From Desulfobacterales bacterium (GTDB lineage: Bacteria > Desulfobacterota > Desulfobacteria > Desulfobacterales > JAFDDL01), in NCBI GenBank assembly GCA_034003325.1, contig JAVEYW010000003.1, positions 1 to 64,000 of the forward strand: a DNA stretch of 64,000 nucleotides, in the 5' to 3' direction. The translations under genes and the position numbers were made by a program. The stretch's first letter is position 1, and every line of letters begins with the position of its first letter. Below the pieces are notes generated by a model, which saw only the letters and a list, made by a program, of their open reading frames with translations, had not been told where the DNA came from and made no database searches. Positions 1 through 6,851 of the stretch are shown here, piece by piece.

Positions 1-106
1 TTACCGAGCCCTTTTGCCGCAGTATATCGATAAAGACGCCCTGACCAGCACGCCCTGTTGATCTGCCATTTTTTATTCCAATAATTCGAACCGCATCACC
101 TGACAT
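1..106 (-). CDS. N-terminal 35 residues of an unrecognised protein, cut by the window edge
   Basis: An open frame on the minus strand begins MSGDAVRIIGIKNG and runs off the left edge without a stop. The start is well supported: GGAGG lies seven bases before the ATG (on the plus strand the complement is at about 114-118). The visible part is basic and glycine-rich (NGRSTGRAGQG) and then hydrophobic. I do not recognise the family from so short a piece. It is divergent from the VOC-fold gene at 497, with about 390 bases between the two starts, so both promoters should lie in that gap. Confidence 0.55.
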   Translation of the reverse strand, partial: MSGDAVRIIGIKNGRSTGRAGQGVFIDILRQKGSV

Positions 107-496
107 GATTTGTCCTCCATTCTGGGGACTATCATGCCAGGATTTTTCCAGGCTGTGAAGATGGGGTTTACCGGACGCTTACATTTCAAGCTCGCCGTGA
201 TAAAATAGCAGTGCCCATGCCGAAACCGACCCCAAAATGACCTTGCCACCTCTTCACCGAGAATCGCTGGGAAAAGCGGAGAAGGGTTGACTATACATCG
301 AAATAACGATAGATAACCAAGTTGAAGCGATACAATCATGAAGTACATACGTTATCATAAGCATAAGTAAAAAGATCCCGCACAGATACAGTTGGAAATT
401 GATTTTTAATGCCCCGTACGGAAGCACGAGGTTCTTTACACTGAAAAGAGATTCTTTACTCAGAAAACCGGAAAAAGCCAGAGAAAGGAGACGGGT
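107..496. other. Divergent intergenic region with a 20-bp tandem repeat
   Basis: I find no gene here. It separates two divergent starts (106 minus, 497 plus). Its one clear structure is an imperfect tandem repeat at 431-469 with a 20-base period: GTTCTTTACACTGAAAA followed by ATTCTTTACTCAGAAAA. This sits 28 to 66 bases before the VOC gene start, where an operator or activator site could be. A function for it is inference only. Confidence 0.4.
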
Positions 497-994
497 ATGC
501 AATTTCATCATATGTGCCTCATTGTTAGTGATTTGAGCAAAGCTGTGCGGTTATGGCGGGATGTATTGGGGTTCAAGATCGACATTGAAATAACGATTCC
601 AAATCAACCTGAACCCGGGCCGAACACCCTCATATACCCTCAGGCTATGGACGATGTCTTCGGCCATAGGGCAGCCAGGTCGAATATGGTGCTGCTATCA
701 TCCCCGGAAGGGGCTTTAATAGAATTGCAGCAAACCGTAATACCGGAAGTGAAAAAGACACCGAATGAATATCTGGGGTATGGATATACCGGTATCAGGG
801 AACTCGCCCTTTCGGTTACGGATATTGATTCTTGGTTTAAAAAAGTGAGGGGGGCAGGCTTTGAGACAACGACCGATTATGTCTGGCCTTGTACCACTAT
901 TGGTAGAACTTTCACTTTTTTTGACCAGGATCGAAATGTGATACAGTTGTTCGAGGCTACCGCTGGCGGGTCATCGTGGTCTACCACAGAATGA
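497..994 (+). CDS. VOC-fold (glyoxalase/bleomycin resistance superfamily) protein
   Basis: A 165-residue protein with two VOC half-repeats. The first begins FHHMCLIVSDLSKAVRLWRDVLGF; its HH near residue 4 is the usual first metal ligand position. The second begins around residue 100 (IRELALSVTDIDSWFKKV) and ends with FFDQDRNVIQLFEA, where the E of QLFE is the usual last metal ligand. The family includes glyoxalases, epimerases, extradiol dioxygenases and fosfomycin resistance enzymes, and the sequence alone does not say which. GAAAGGAG lies just before the ATG, so the start is secure. No pathway partner is adjacent: a cut-off gene lies upstream and transposon debris downstream. Confidence 0.8.
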   Translation: MQFHHMCLIVSDLSKAVRLWRDVLGFKIDIEITIPNQPEPGPNTLIYPQAMDDVFGHRAARSNMVLLSSPEGALIELQQTVIPEVKKTPNEYLGYGYTGIRELALSVTDIDSWFKKVRGAGFETTTDYVWPCTTIGRTFTFFDQDRNVIQLFEATAGGSSWSTTE

Positions 995-1142
995 AATGAT
1001 CAGCACATATCATTATATCCCAAAATATGAAGGTTATTACCTGAATTTTGCACATTAAGGCACAAAGAAAGCGGAAACCATCTGGGAATCCTGTTATAAA
1101 GGGAGGTGAGAGCCTCCCACCTTAAAGACAGGAGTTACCCAA

Positions 1143-1362
1143 ATGGTAAAAGAGAGTAAATCAAAAAAGCGGCAAAACCGCAAGGACAAAGGATTCAACA
1201 AAAGTGGCGGCAGGGCCAGAAAAATCAACGTTTCAACGCCACACGAGACGTGCAGCGAGCAGCTAAGCCCATTTGGCGGGCTTTTAGCGATGATCAAATT
1301 TTTTTGATTTGATCGGTTTCAGTCAAATATTTCACGCCATCTATCGAGCACCAACCAGGGAA
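1143..1362 (+). pseudogene. 5' fragment of a transposase, frameshifted and cut by the next element
   Basis: A basic start (MVKESKSKKRQNRKDKGF) preceded by CAGGAG leads into LSPFGGLLAMIKFF and then a stop at 1305. Removing one base from the run of seven T at 1299-1305 lets the frame continue as DLIGFSQIFHAIY up to position 1362, exactly where the 118-bp inverted repeat begins. The segment resembles the N-terminus of DDE transposases of the IS4/IS1380 type; this family call is tentative. The rest of the gene is not found on the far side of the insertion (3827 onward). A small hairpin (1101-1118) precedes it. Probably dead. Confidence 0.5.
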
Positions 1363-1480
1363 TGTTAGCGGCGGCGTGAAAATGTATCAAAAATGGCGGG
1401 TTGAAAATGCCGCCTCGATTTAATACGGGACATAGCAGCCGGAGCCGGTTTTTCCGATTTCGGCTGCTATGCTAAAAGCT
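1363..1480 (+). repeat. Left inverted terminal repeat of the IS21-family remnant
   Basis: 118 bases matching 3709-3826 in inverse orientation with about eight differences and one single-base gap. Within it, 1433-1470 is itself a palindrome (ATAGCAGCCG...CGGCTGCTAT). Confidence 0.85.
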
Positions 1481-3080
1481 CCCAAGATCCGCGATTAACA
1501 GTTATTTTGTGGGGAAATCTATTGAAAAACCTCGTTGATTCAGGTAGATATGTGTTGACAAGACGACATAACAACCGAACCAACGAGGTGAGGCTAATGA
1601 TAAAACAAACCGTGCTCCCATTCAAGCTTGAAGAAACGAAGGATCTGATCACGTCAAATGCCGGCCTGGCGCTTTTAGGGGAATTTGTGGTGGGCTTGGG
1701 ATTGTTAGAAGCCCTGGACAATCATTTGCCGGCGCCGGGCAGTAGCGTTGGATACCGTTCGAGTGAACATATATTTCCACTGATACTGATGCTAAGCGGA
1801 GGTGGCCGAAGCCTGGAAGATTTGCGGCAGATCAGAGATGACAAGGGCTTGCGTGAAGTCATAGGATTGAGACGGATGCCATCATCTGATGCTGCCGGTG
1901 ACTGGCTGCGAAGAAGTGGCACAAACGGTTCTCTTGGAAAGCTTGGCGAGGTCAACCGTAAGGTGATAAAGCGCGGGCTCAAGTACGACGGGATCAAAGG
2001 ATATACGTTGGATATCGATGCAACGGGGATTGAGGCGGAGAAGGAATTGGCCAAGATGACTTACAAAGGATCTTTTGGCTACATGCCCATCGTGGGCCAT
2101 TTGGCGGAAAACGGTCTGGTTATAGGCGATGAATTTCGTGAAGGAAACCAGGCCCCGCAGCCGGGAACCTTGAATTTATAAAATACTGTGAGAAACAATT
2201 ACCCAAGGGCAAACATGTCAAAGCGGTTAGGGCGGATAGCGCAGCTTATCAGGCTGATATAATTAACTATTGCAATTCAAATGATATAGAGTTTGCGATT
2301 GGCGCAGATCTTGATAAGGCGTTGGTAAGTTTGATTAAAAGCCTTGGGGCCAATGATTGGAGGACTTATCAGAATGGATCTATCGCCGAAACGGTGCACT
2401 GCATGAACAAGACCCGGAAGGCGTTTCGCCTGATAGTGATCTGGCGGCCGATCCAGGGCAAATTGTTTGATGAAACCGGGGAAAAGGAAAGATATACTGT
2501 GATAGCGACCAATCGGAGCGAAGATCCTGAGCAGGTAGTGCAGTGGTACAATCAGCGAGGTCAGTGCAGCGAGAATCGGATCAAGGAACTCAAGATCGGC
2601 TTTGGGATGGAAAGGATGCCGTGCGGTCAGTTTGAGGCCAATGCGGTATTTTTTCGCATCGGCGTATTGGCATATAATGTCGGTCGGCTATTTGTTCTGA
2701 AGACATTGGACAAAACTTGGCACCGTCATCAGGTGCAAACGCTGCGTTGGAAATTATACGGAACAGCGGGAAAGATAGTTTTCCATGGACGAGAAGTATG
2801 GCTGAAGGTGAGACGGCGATTGCGAGGCCTATTTTCGCAGATACGGTTGAAAAGTTGGCAGTTTGCAACCGGATAAAGACAAGCCGATATATACACCAGC
2901 AAGTAATCCGGGGGGAAGAGGCTTGTCCAAATGGCGCCATAAATGCGATTTACTAAATGAAGCAAGCTGTTTTTCTGTAAAATAATGGGTACGCAGAGCG
3001 TCAGCAGACCGTTTTGGAAGATTTTTTTACCCAACTCGGCCAAAAAACCACTTCACATAAAGCCAATCGCGGATCTTGGG
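1481..3080 (+). mobile_element. IS1380-like insertion sequence, 1600 bp, 16-bp perfect terminal repeats
   Basis: CCCAAGATCCGCGATT at 1481-1496 is matched exactly in inverse by AATCGCGGATCTTGGG at 3065-3080. The 1.6-kb length and the DDE transposase inside fit the IS1380 family. The element sits in the IS21-family remnant: its left edge touches the outer inverted repeat and its right edge interrupts istB in frame just before YLEKL. Flanking bases (AAGCT left, TATCTT right) are not duplicated, consistent with a deletion on one side. The transposase is frameshifted, so the copy is probably not autonomous. Confidence 0.75.
1597..2876 (+). pseudogene. IS1380-family transposase, broken by one frameshift
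   Basis: Starts at ATG 1597 after GAGGTGAGG (MIKQTVLPFKLEETKD). The first frame runs through YTLDIDATGIEAEKE (DDE-type aspartate strand) to a stop at 2179. The protein continues without interruption one frame over, from EFIKYCEKQLPKGK at 2172, through VRADSAAYQADI and the conserved YNQRGQCSENRIKELK glutamate region, to SQIRLKSWQFATG at 2876. The shift is around 2150-2171 (PQPG / NLEF). Total length over both frames is near 425 residues, normal for the family. No slippery heptamer suggests programmed frameshifting, so decay is the simpler reading. Confidence 0.8.
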
Positions 3081-3705
3081 TATCTTGAAAAGCTTGCCGA
3101 TGGAGAAGCGGCATTGCGCCAAGACCGCGCCACCCGGCATCGGCTCCGCATGGCGCGCTTCCCGGTCATCAAAACCCTGGATCAGTTCAACTGGAGCTGG
3201 CCGAAAAGCATTAATCGTCTCCAGGTTCAAAACCTCTTTCGGCTTCAGTTTGTCCAAGGCAAGTCCAATATTATCTTTCTCGGCGGCGTGGGGCTCGGAA
3301 ACCCACTTGGCCTCAGCCTTGGGCTATAACGCCTGTCTGAAAGGGTATAAGGTTTTATTTACCACGGCCGTTGACATCGTCAACACCCTCGCGGCAGCCC
3401 AAGCTGCCGGACGCATCAAGGAAGCGTTGAAAAAATACACCCAACCGGCACTTCTCGTCATGGACGAGCTTGGTTTTTTACCCATGGACAAGGCCGGCGC
3501 GGATCTTCTCTTCCAGGTAATCAGTCTGCGTTATGAGCGAGGGGCAATGGTAATCACATCCAACCGTGCCTATAACGACCGGCCAGAGATCTTTAACAAC
3601 GACAGCACCCTGACCTCCGCTATCCTGGACAGGTTGTTGCATTACGCTGAAACCGTGCTTGTGGAAGGGAAAAGTTATCGCATGAAAGATAAAATCGAAA
3701 ATTGA
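3081..3705 (+). pseudogene. istB: istB helper ATPase of the IS21-family remnant, 5'-truncated and frameshifted in Walker A
   Basis: IstB is the AAA+ helper that assists IS21-type transposition. The surviving part begins YLEKLADGEAALRQDR straight after the IS1380-like end, continues through FPVIKTLDQFNWSW to FLGGVGLG, and then breaks. The Walker A should read GLGKTHLA, but one A is missing at about 3299-3302, giving GNPLG in this frame. The correct frame resumes as HLASALGYNACLKG and carries Walker B (ALLVMDELGFLP), sensor (VITSNRA) and the family C-terminus (AETVLVEGKSYRMKDKIEN). Roughly the first 40 residues are gone. Confidence 0.88.
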
Positions 3706-3708
3706 AAG

Positions 3709-3826
3709 CAGCTTTTAGCATAGCGCCGGAATCGGGAAAACCGGTTCCGGCTGCTATGTCCCGCATTAAATCGTGGTGGCATTTTCAACCCGCCATTTTT
3801 GATACATTTTCATGCCGCCGCTAACA
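3709..3826 (-). repeat. Right inverted terminal repeat of the IS21-family remnant
   Basis: Inverse partner of 1363-1480. Contains a palindrome at about 3720-3757 equivalent to the one in the left arm, and ends CCGCCGCTAACA at 3826. Confidence 0.85.
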
Positions 3827-4002
3827 ACACACAGGTGATCGTTCATGTTCCTAAACGCATAACCGATCCGGCGGATGCGTGGGGATGGATTCAGGCAATG
3901 GCTTATTCCACTGATCACACACAGTCCGAATTGCAGCGTTACAGGCGAGTGTGCAAGGCGCTTTGCGGCATGTCGGATTGTGAGTGCGGGGTTGTTCGAT
4001 AA
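3799..4002 (+). CDS. Short hypothetical protein, probably a 3' gene remnant
   Basis: An open frame that looks coded (TQVIVHVPKRITDPADAWGWIQAM, then CKALCGMSDCECG). Its first nine codons lie inside the right end of the IS21-family remnant, and the only start there is a TTG with no Shine-Dalgarno. The likeliest reading is that the element landed in this gene and what remains is its C-terminal 58 or so residues. I do not recognise the family. A strong terminator follows at 4053. Confidence 0.35.
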   Translation: MIHFHAAANNTQVIVHVPKRITDPADAWGWIQAMAYSTDHTQSELQRYRRVCKALCGMSDCECGVVR

Positions 4003-4052
4003 TTTGGATCCTAGGGCCCGGATCTTCCCGGGTGTCCGATCTTGAGACAATG

Positions 4053-4077
4053 ACCGCCTCTTCGAGGCGGTTTTTTT
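4053..4077 (+). terminator. Rho-independent terminator
   Basis: ACCGCCTC-TTC-GAGGCGGT hairpin followed by seven T. It closes the plus-strand transcription that comes out of the mobile-element region. Confidence 0.85.
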
Positions 4078-4131
4078 GTTGCCCGATTTTTTTTACTCTG
4101 ATTACAATGTGCTTACACAGTCCAAAAACTT

Positions 4132-4172
4132 AAAAGGGGCTACAGCTTGTTTCCGCTGTAACCCCTTTTTTT
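4132..4172 (-). terminator. Hairpin terminator downstream of tRNA-Leu
   Basis: AAAAGGGG and TACAGC arms pair with GCTGTA and CCCCTTTT around an eight-base loop. T-runs follow on both strands, so it may act in both directions. Its position just 3' of the minus-strand tRNA suggests it terminates that transcript. Confidence 0.75.
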
Positions 4173-4174
4173 TA

Positions 4175-4261
4175 TGGTACCGGAGGTCGGAATCGAACCG
4201 ACATGGAGTTGCCCCCGCGGGATTTTGAGTCCCGTGCGTCTACCAGTTTCACCACTCCGGC
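4175..4261 (-). tRNA. tRNA-Leu (anticodon CAA)
   Basis: On the minus strand the gene starts GCCGGAGTGGTGAAAC and ends CCGGTACCA. It has the long variable arm of class II tRNAs (GCGGGGGCAACTCC region), the T-loop GGTTCGATTCC and an anticodon loop CTCAAAA read as CAA, decoding UUG. The CCA end is encoded. It lies between two mobile-element regions; the ISAs1-like element ends 60 bases upstream of its 5' end. Confidence 0.93.
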
Positions 4262-4308
4262 AATAAAGTTGACCCTCTATATGCCAAGTTGGAAGCGATT
4301 GTCAATAA

Positions 4309-4320
4309 GGAATAGCTGCC
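4309..4320 (+). repeat. 12-bp direct repeat flanking the ISAs1-like element (left copy)
   Basis: GGAATAGCTGCC, identical to 6189-6200. A target-site duplication is the natural explanation. Confidence 0.8.
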
Positions 4321-6189
4321 AACCAGGGTCAGGTCAAAGTTAATCCGGAACGCCGATGAGGCGTAGGACGCCTTGGCCAAGTCTTGCGCAAGCACGCAGG
4401 GCGGGCGCAATGTGGGGGACACCCGCCATACGCAGCAACGAGATGGCTATATTGCGCAAACTGGTCATAATTTGGGCTCCGTTGCCTTTTCGGACTTGAC
4501 TACGGTCCTCGTCAAAGGTGACGTCTCGGACCCAATGCAGGCGGTTTTCGATTGCCCAATGACCACGAGCCAAATTCAATAGGCGCTCCGGCTCGGCACG
4601 ATCAGGGGTAAGACTGGTAACCCCATAGACGGTTTCGGTGTGTTGTTTGCCGTTGACCAATTTTGTGATGTCGCGTTGGATGCAAAAACATTGTGCGACA
4701 TGCGGGAAAGCAAGATAATTATTGAGTTCAGTGTTGGTCCAAACATGGCGCAGCTCCAAGCGGCCATGGGCTTTATAGATGGTGGTGTGTGCAGGGGGGA
4801 AAAGCGCTGAGATTCAGCGTCGCGATGTCATTGCGCAGGGTGGGTTGATTCTCTTTGACAATAAACAGGTAATCGGCCCGCTTTTTTTCTACGATATAAC
4901 GGGCCGTATCGTGCTGAGTGTGCAGCGCATCGGCGGTTACGACCGCACCTTGCAGGGGCAGAGGCGCAAGAAGTTCGGGCAGTTGGGGAATTTCGTTTGT
5001 TTTTTCTTTGACAGCCATTTGGCCGATTACCAGGGCCTCTTGGTGCAAAATGGCGCTGAGCAGGTGGACAGGTCGCTGGCCCGCATCATGGGCTCCGCGC
5101 AGTGTTTTGCCATCAGCGGCCACCGCACGTCCGGCCAAAGGGCAGTGTTGCACTATCCAATTGCCGATTTGGGAGTCCCACAGATCAGCATTCAGAGACT
5201 GTAAAACGCGCCGGATGGTGGGTTCCGAGGGTGGTTTGGGCCGTTTGGAGCCAAGCTTACGCAGCGCCTCACGGCTCAACGTTTCGGCCCATTCAGCGAT
5301 GGCGGTAAAACTGCGTGCTCCGGACAGCGAGGCGCAGATGGCAATTGCCACGACAGTGACTACCGGATGGCGCACTCCGCGTGGCTTTCGGGGGTCGGCC
5401 ACAGTTTTTAGCAGATCCATCAGTCCACCATGACCTTGCAGGGGCAGTTGATTGATGTCGATCATCGCGGTGCACTCCTTTCCAGGTGCGCCAACAGAAG
5501 TCAAAAACGGGGCGCGTAAATGCCGGGAGGCATCGGCCACCAAAGGGCGCACCAATAAAAGCTTTGGTTGGCCGTTATGCCAGTAGCCCTTGTTGCTTTT
5601 GGAATAGCCTTGCGTTGAACCGAGCACTTGCCAACCGGCGGCCCGGTAGCACGTACCGGCAAAGCGGGCACTATCGACAAAGGTTTCTGCCAGCAAAAGG
5701 GGATGCCCATGGTAAAGCTGCCAGTCTTGGCTCAGGCGCTTGAGGTTCAATGCCAATAGGTGTGAGGCCAAATTGGGGATGCGCCAATCGGGCAGGATCA
5801 AAAAACGAACATTGTTGGCAATCAAATGCAACCGTTTGAACTGCAACGCCCGGTCCCATCCAATCCATTGATCCCGGGCAGCACACTTAAGTGCCGCAGA
5901 GCCCCAGCCAAGAAGGGCTACCCATTGGGTTTCATTAGTGGTGGCAACATAGCAAAGGGATTTTCCTACGATCCGCTCAAAGCCGAGATAGTGGTACTGG
6001 CGCATCAATGTACGCCAACGATCCATCTCGTCGCGTCGGACGGGACGTAAAACAAAGCGGGGTGGGCTGGTTGAAGGCGAAATTTTTAAGTTGCTTATAA
6101 AAGCAACTTAACAAATTCGAACTCAAAAAGTCAGCGCTATTTCGTGGCCTTCTGATTTCTTACACTTGCGCGACTTTGACGGAGCCCTG
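4321..6189 (-). mobile_element. ISAs1-like insertion sequence carrying a DruA-domain transposase
   Basis: Both ends read inward as CAGGG then, four bases on, GTCAAAGT: CAGGGTCAGGTCAAAGT at 4324 and, on the other strand from 6189, CAGGGCTCCGTCAAAGT (12 of 16 after the C match). The 12-bp duplication GGAATAGCTGCC lies at both outer edges; three bases (AAC, 4321-4323) sit between the left copy and CAGGG. The payload is one long minus-strand transposase, now split in two by a frameshift. The insertion hit the last codons of tsaC, whose stop codon now comes from the element. Confidence 0.85.
4340..6026 (-). pseudogene. ISAs1-family transposase with N-terminal DruA-like (DUF4338) domain, one frameshift
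   Basis: Residues 1 to about 175 match the DUF4338 fold used by DruA of Druantia systems (MRQYHYLGFERIVGKSLCYVA, GWDRALQFKRLHLIANN, LAETFVDSARFAGTCYRAAGW, STQGYSKSNKGYW). From about 195 a normal ISAs1 transposase follows: VADPRKPRGVRHP, VAADGKTLRGA, VVTADALHTQHDTA. The frame ends at 4773 because of a run of six C (4794-4799 on the minus strand); dropping one C continues PAHTTIYKAHGRLE and joins the rest (HWAIENRLHWVRDVTFDEDRS) ending at 4340. The frame is open upstream of ATG 6026 and still looks homologous (RFVLRPVRRDE), so the true start may be a non-ATG codon or the 5' end may be lost. A perfect 11-bp stem hairpin lies at 6086-6111. Confidence 0.8.
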
Positions 6190-6829
6190 GAATAGCTGCC
6201 ATTATTGCCTTGACTGGAATAATTCCTTCCCGAAGAATGTGTGGCGGCTCAACCGTCACATCAACGACGGTTGAACCGATGCCGCCTTTGAGGCGCCCCG
6301 CATTGATGACAAGATCAGCCGACCGAATAATACTCTGTGAAATCTCTGAAATTTGCTTACAGCCCGGTTCTCCGGATATATTGGCGCTGGTTCCGGTTAT
6401 CGGGCGTCCTGCTTCACGGACCAACTGTTTCGCGACCGGATGAAGCGGCAGTCGAACGCCTATTTTTCCGGTGCCGGCCGTCAAACCGACCGGCAACATA
6501 GAATTGGCCTCAAAAATAATCGTCACGCTGCCGGGCCAAAAAATATCCATTATTCGTTCGGCTGCAGGAGAAATGTGATTCGTGATGTTGAGTAAATCCT
6601 TTCTGCTCGGAATCAAAATCAGAAGCGGACTTTCGAGTGGCCGGCGTTTCAACTTAAACACCTGATCAATAGCATCCGTATTAAAGGCATCCGCTCCCAA
6701 GCCATAAAGGCACTGAGTCGGGAACACAATAACGCCACCGCCGCGAATCTTTTCCGCACCGATTCGAATGTGGTCCGCTTCGGGCCTCTCCGGGTCAATG
6801 GTTATGATGTTGGATTCTGGCATGCGCAC
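6137..6829 (-). CDS. tsaC: L-threonylcarbamoyladenylate synthase (Sua5/YrdC/TsaC family)
   Basis: Makes threonylcarbamoyl-AMP from threonine, bicarbonate and ATP for the t6A modification of ANN-decoding tRNAs. The YrdC signature is visible: GGVIVFPTQCLYGLGADAFN, KRRPLESPLLILI, FWPGSVTIIFEA, GKIGVRLPLHPVAK and PITGTSANISGEP. The length of 230 suits the short form without the Sua5 C-terminal domain. The last 17 or so residues (PGLRQSRASVRNQKATK) and the stop are encoded by the ISAs1-like element; joining the two copies of the 12-bp duplication restores an ending AAIPY-stop. The core is untouched, so it should still work. It follows the purD-purE gene by 22 bases, probably in one operon. Confidence 0.9.
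   Translation of the reverse strand: MRMPESNIITIDPERPEADHIRIGAEKIRGGGVIVFPTQCLYGLGADAFNTDAIDQVFKLKRRPLESPLLILIPSRKDLLNITNHISPAAERIMDIFWPGSVTIIFEANSMLPVGLTAGTGKIGVRLPLHPVAKQLVREAGRPITGTSANISGEPGCKQISEISQSIIRSADLVINAGRLKGGIGSTVVDVTVEPPHILREGIIPVKAIMAAIPGLRQSRASVRNQKATK
6189..6200 (+). repeat. 12-bp direct repeat flanking the ISAs1-like element (right copy)
   Basis: GGAATAGCTGCC, identical to 4309-4320; it lies within the last native codons of tsaC. Confidence 0.8.
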
Positions 6830-6851
6830 CGGTCAGATAAGCGAATTCGGC

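Larger units (their letters stand above)
1363..3826. mobile_element. IS21-family remnant with 118-bp inverted ends, istA missing, interrupted by a second element
   Basis: The ends are near-identical inverted copies. 1363-1480 and the reverse complement of 3709-3826 both start TGTTAGCGGCGGC and differ at about eight positions. TGT ends and an istB gene just inside the right end are IS21 hallmarks. No istA sequence is present. Left arm and IS1380-like element abut exactly (1480/1481), and istB resumes at 3081, so istA and the start of istB were lost, probably by an adjacent deletion promoted by the inner element. No convincing target duplication flanks the outer ends. Confidence 0.75.

Noticed and set aside
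4321-6189. A Druantia defence system
   Set aside because: Only a DruA-like domain is present, fused to a transposase and bounded by insertion-sequence ends. No DruE helicase or other Druantia gene is nearby.
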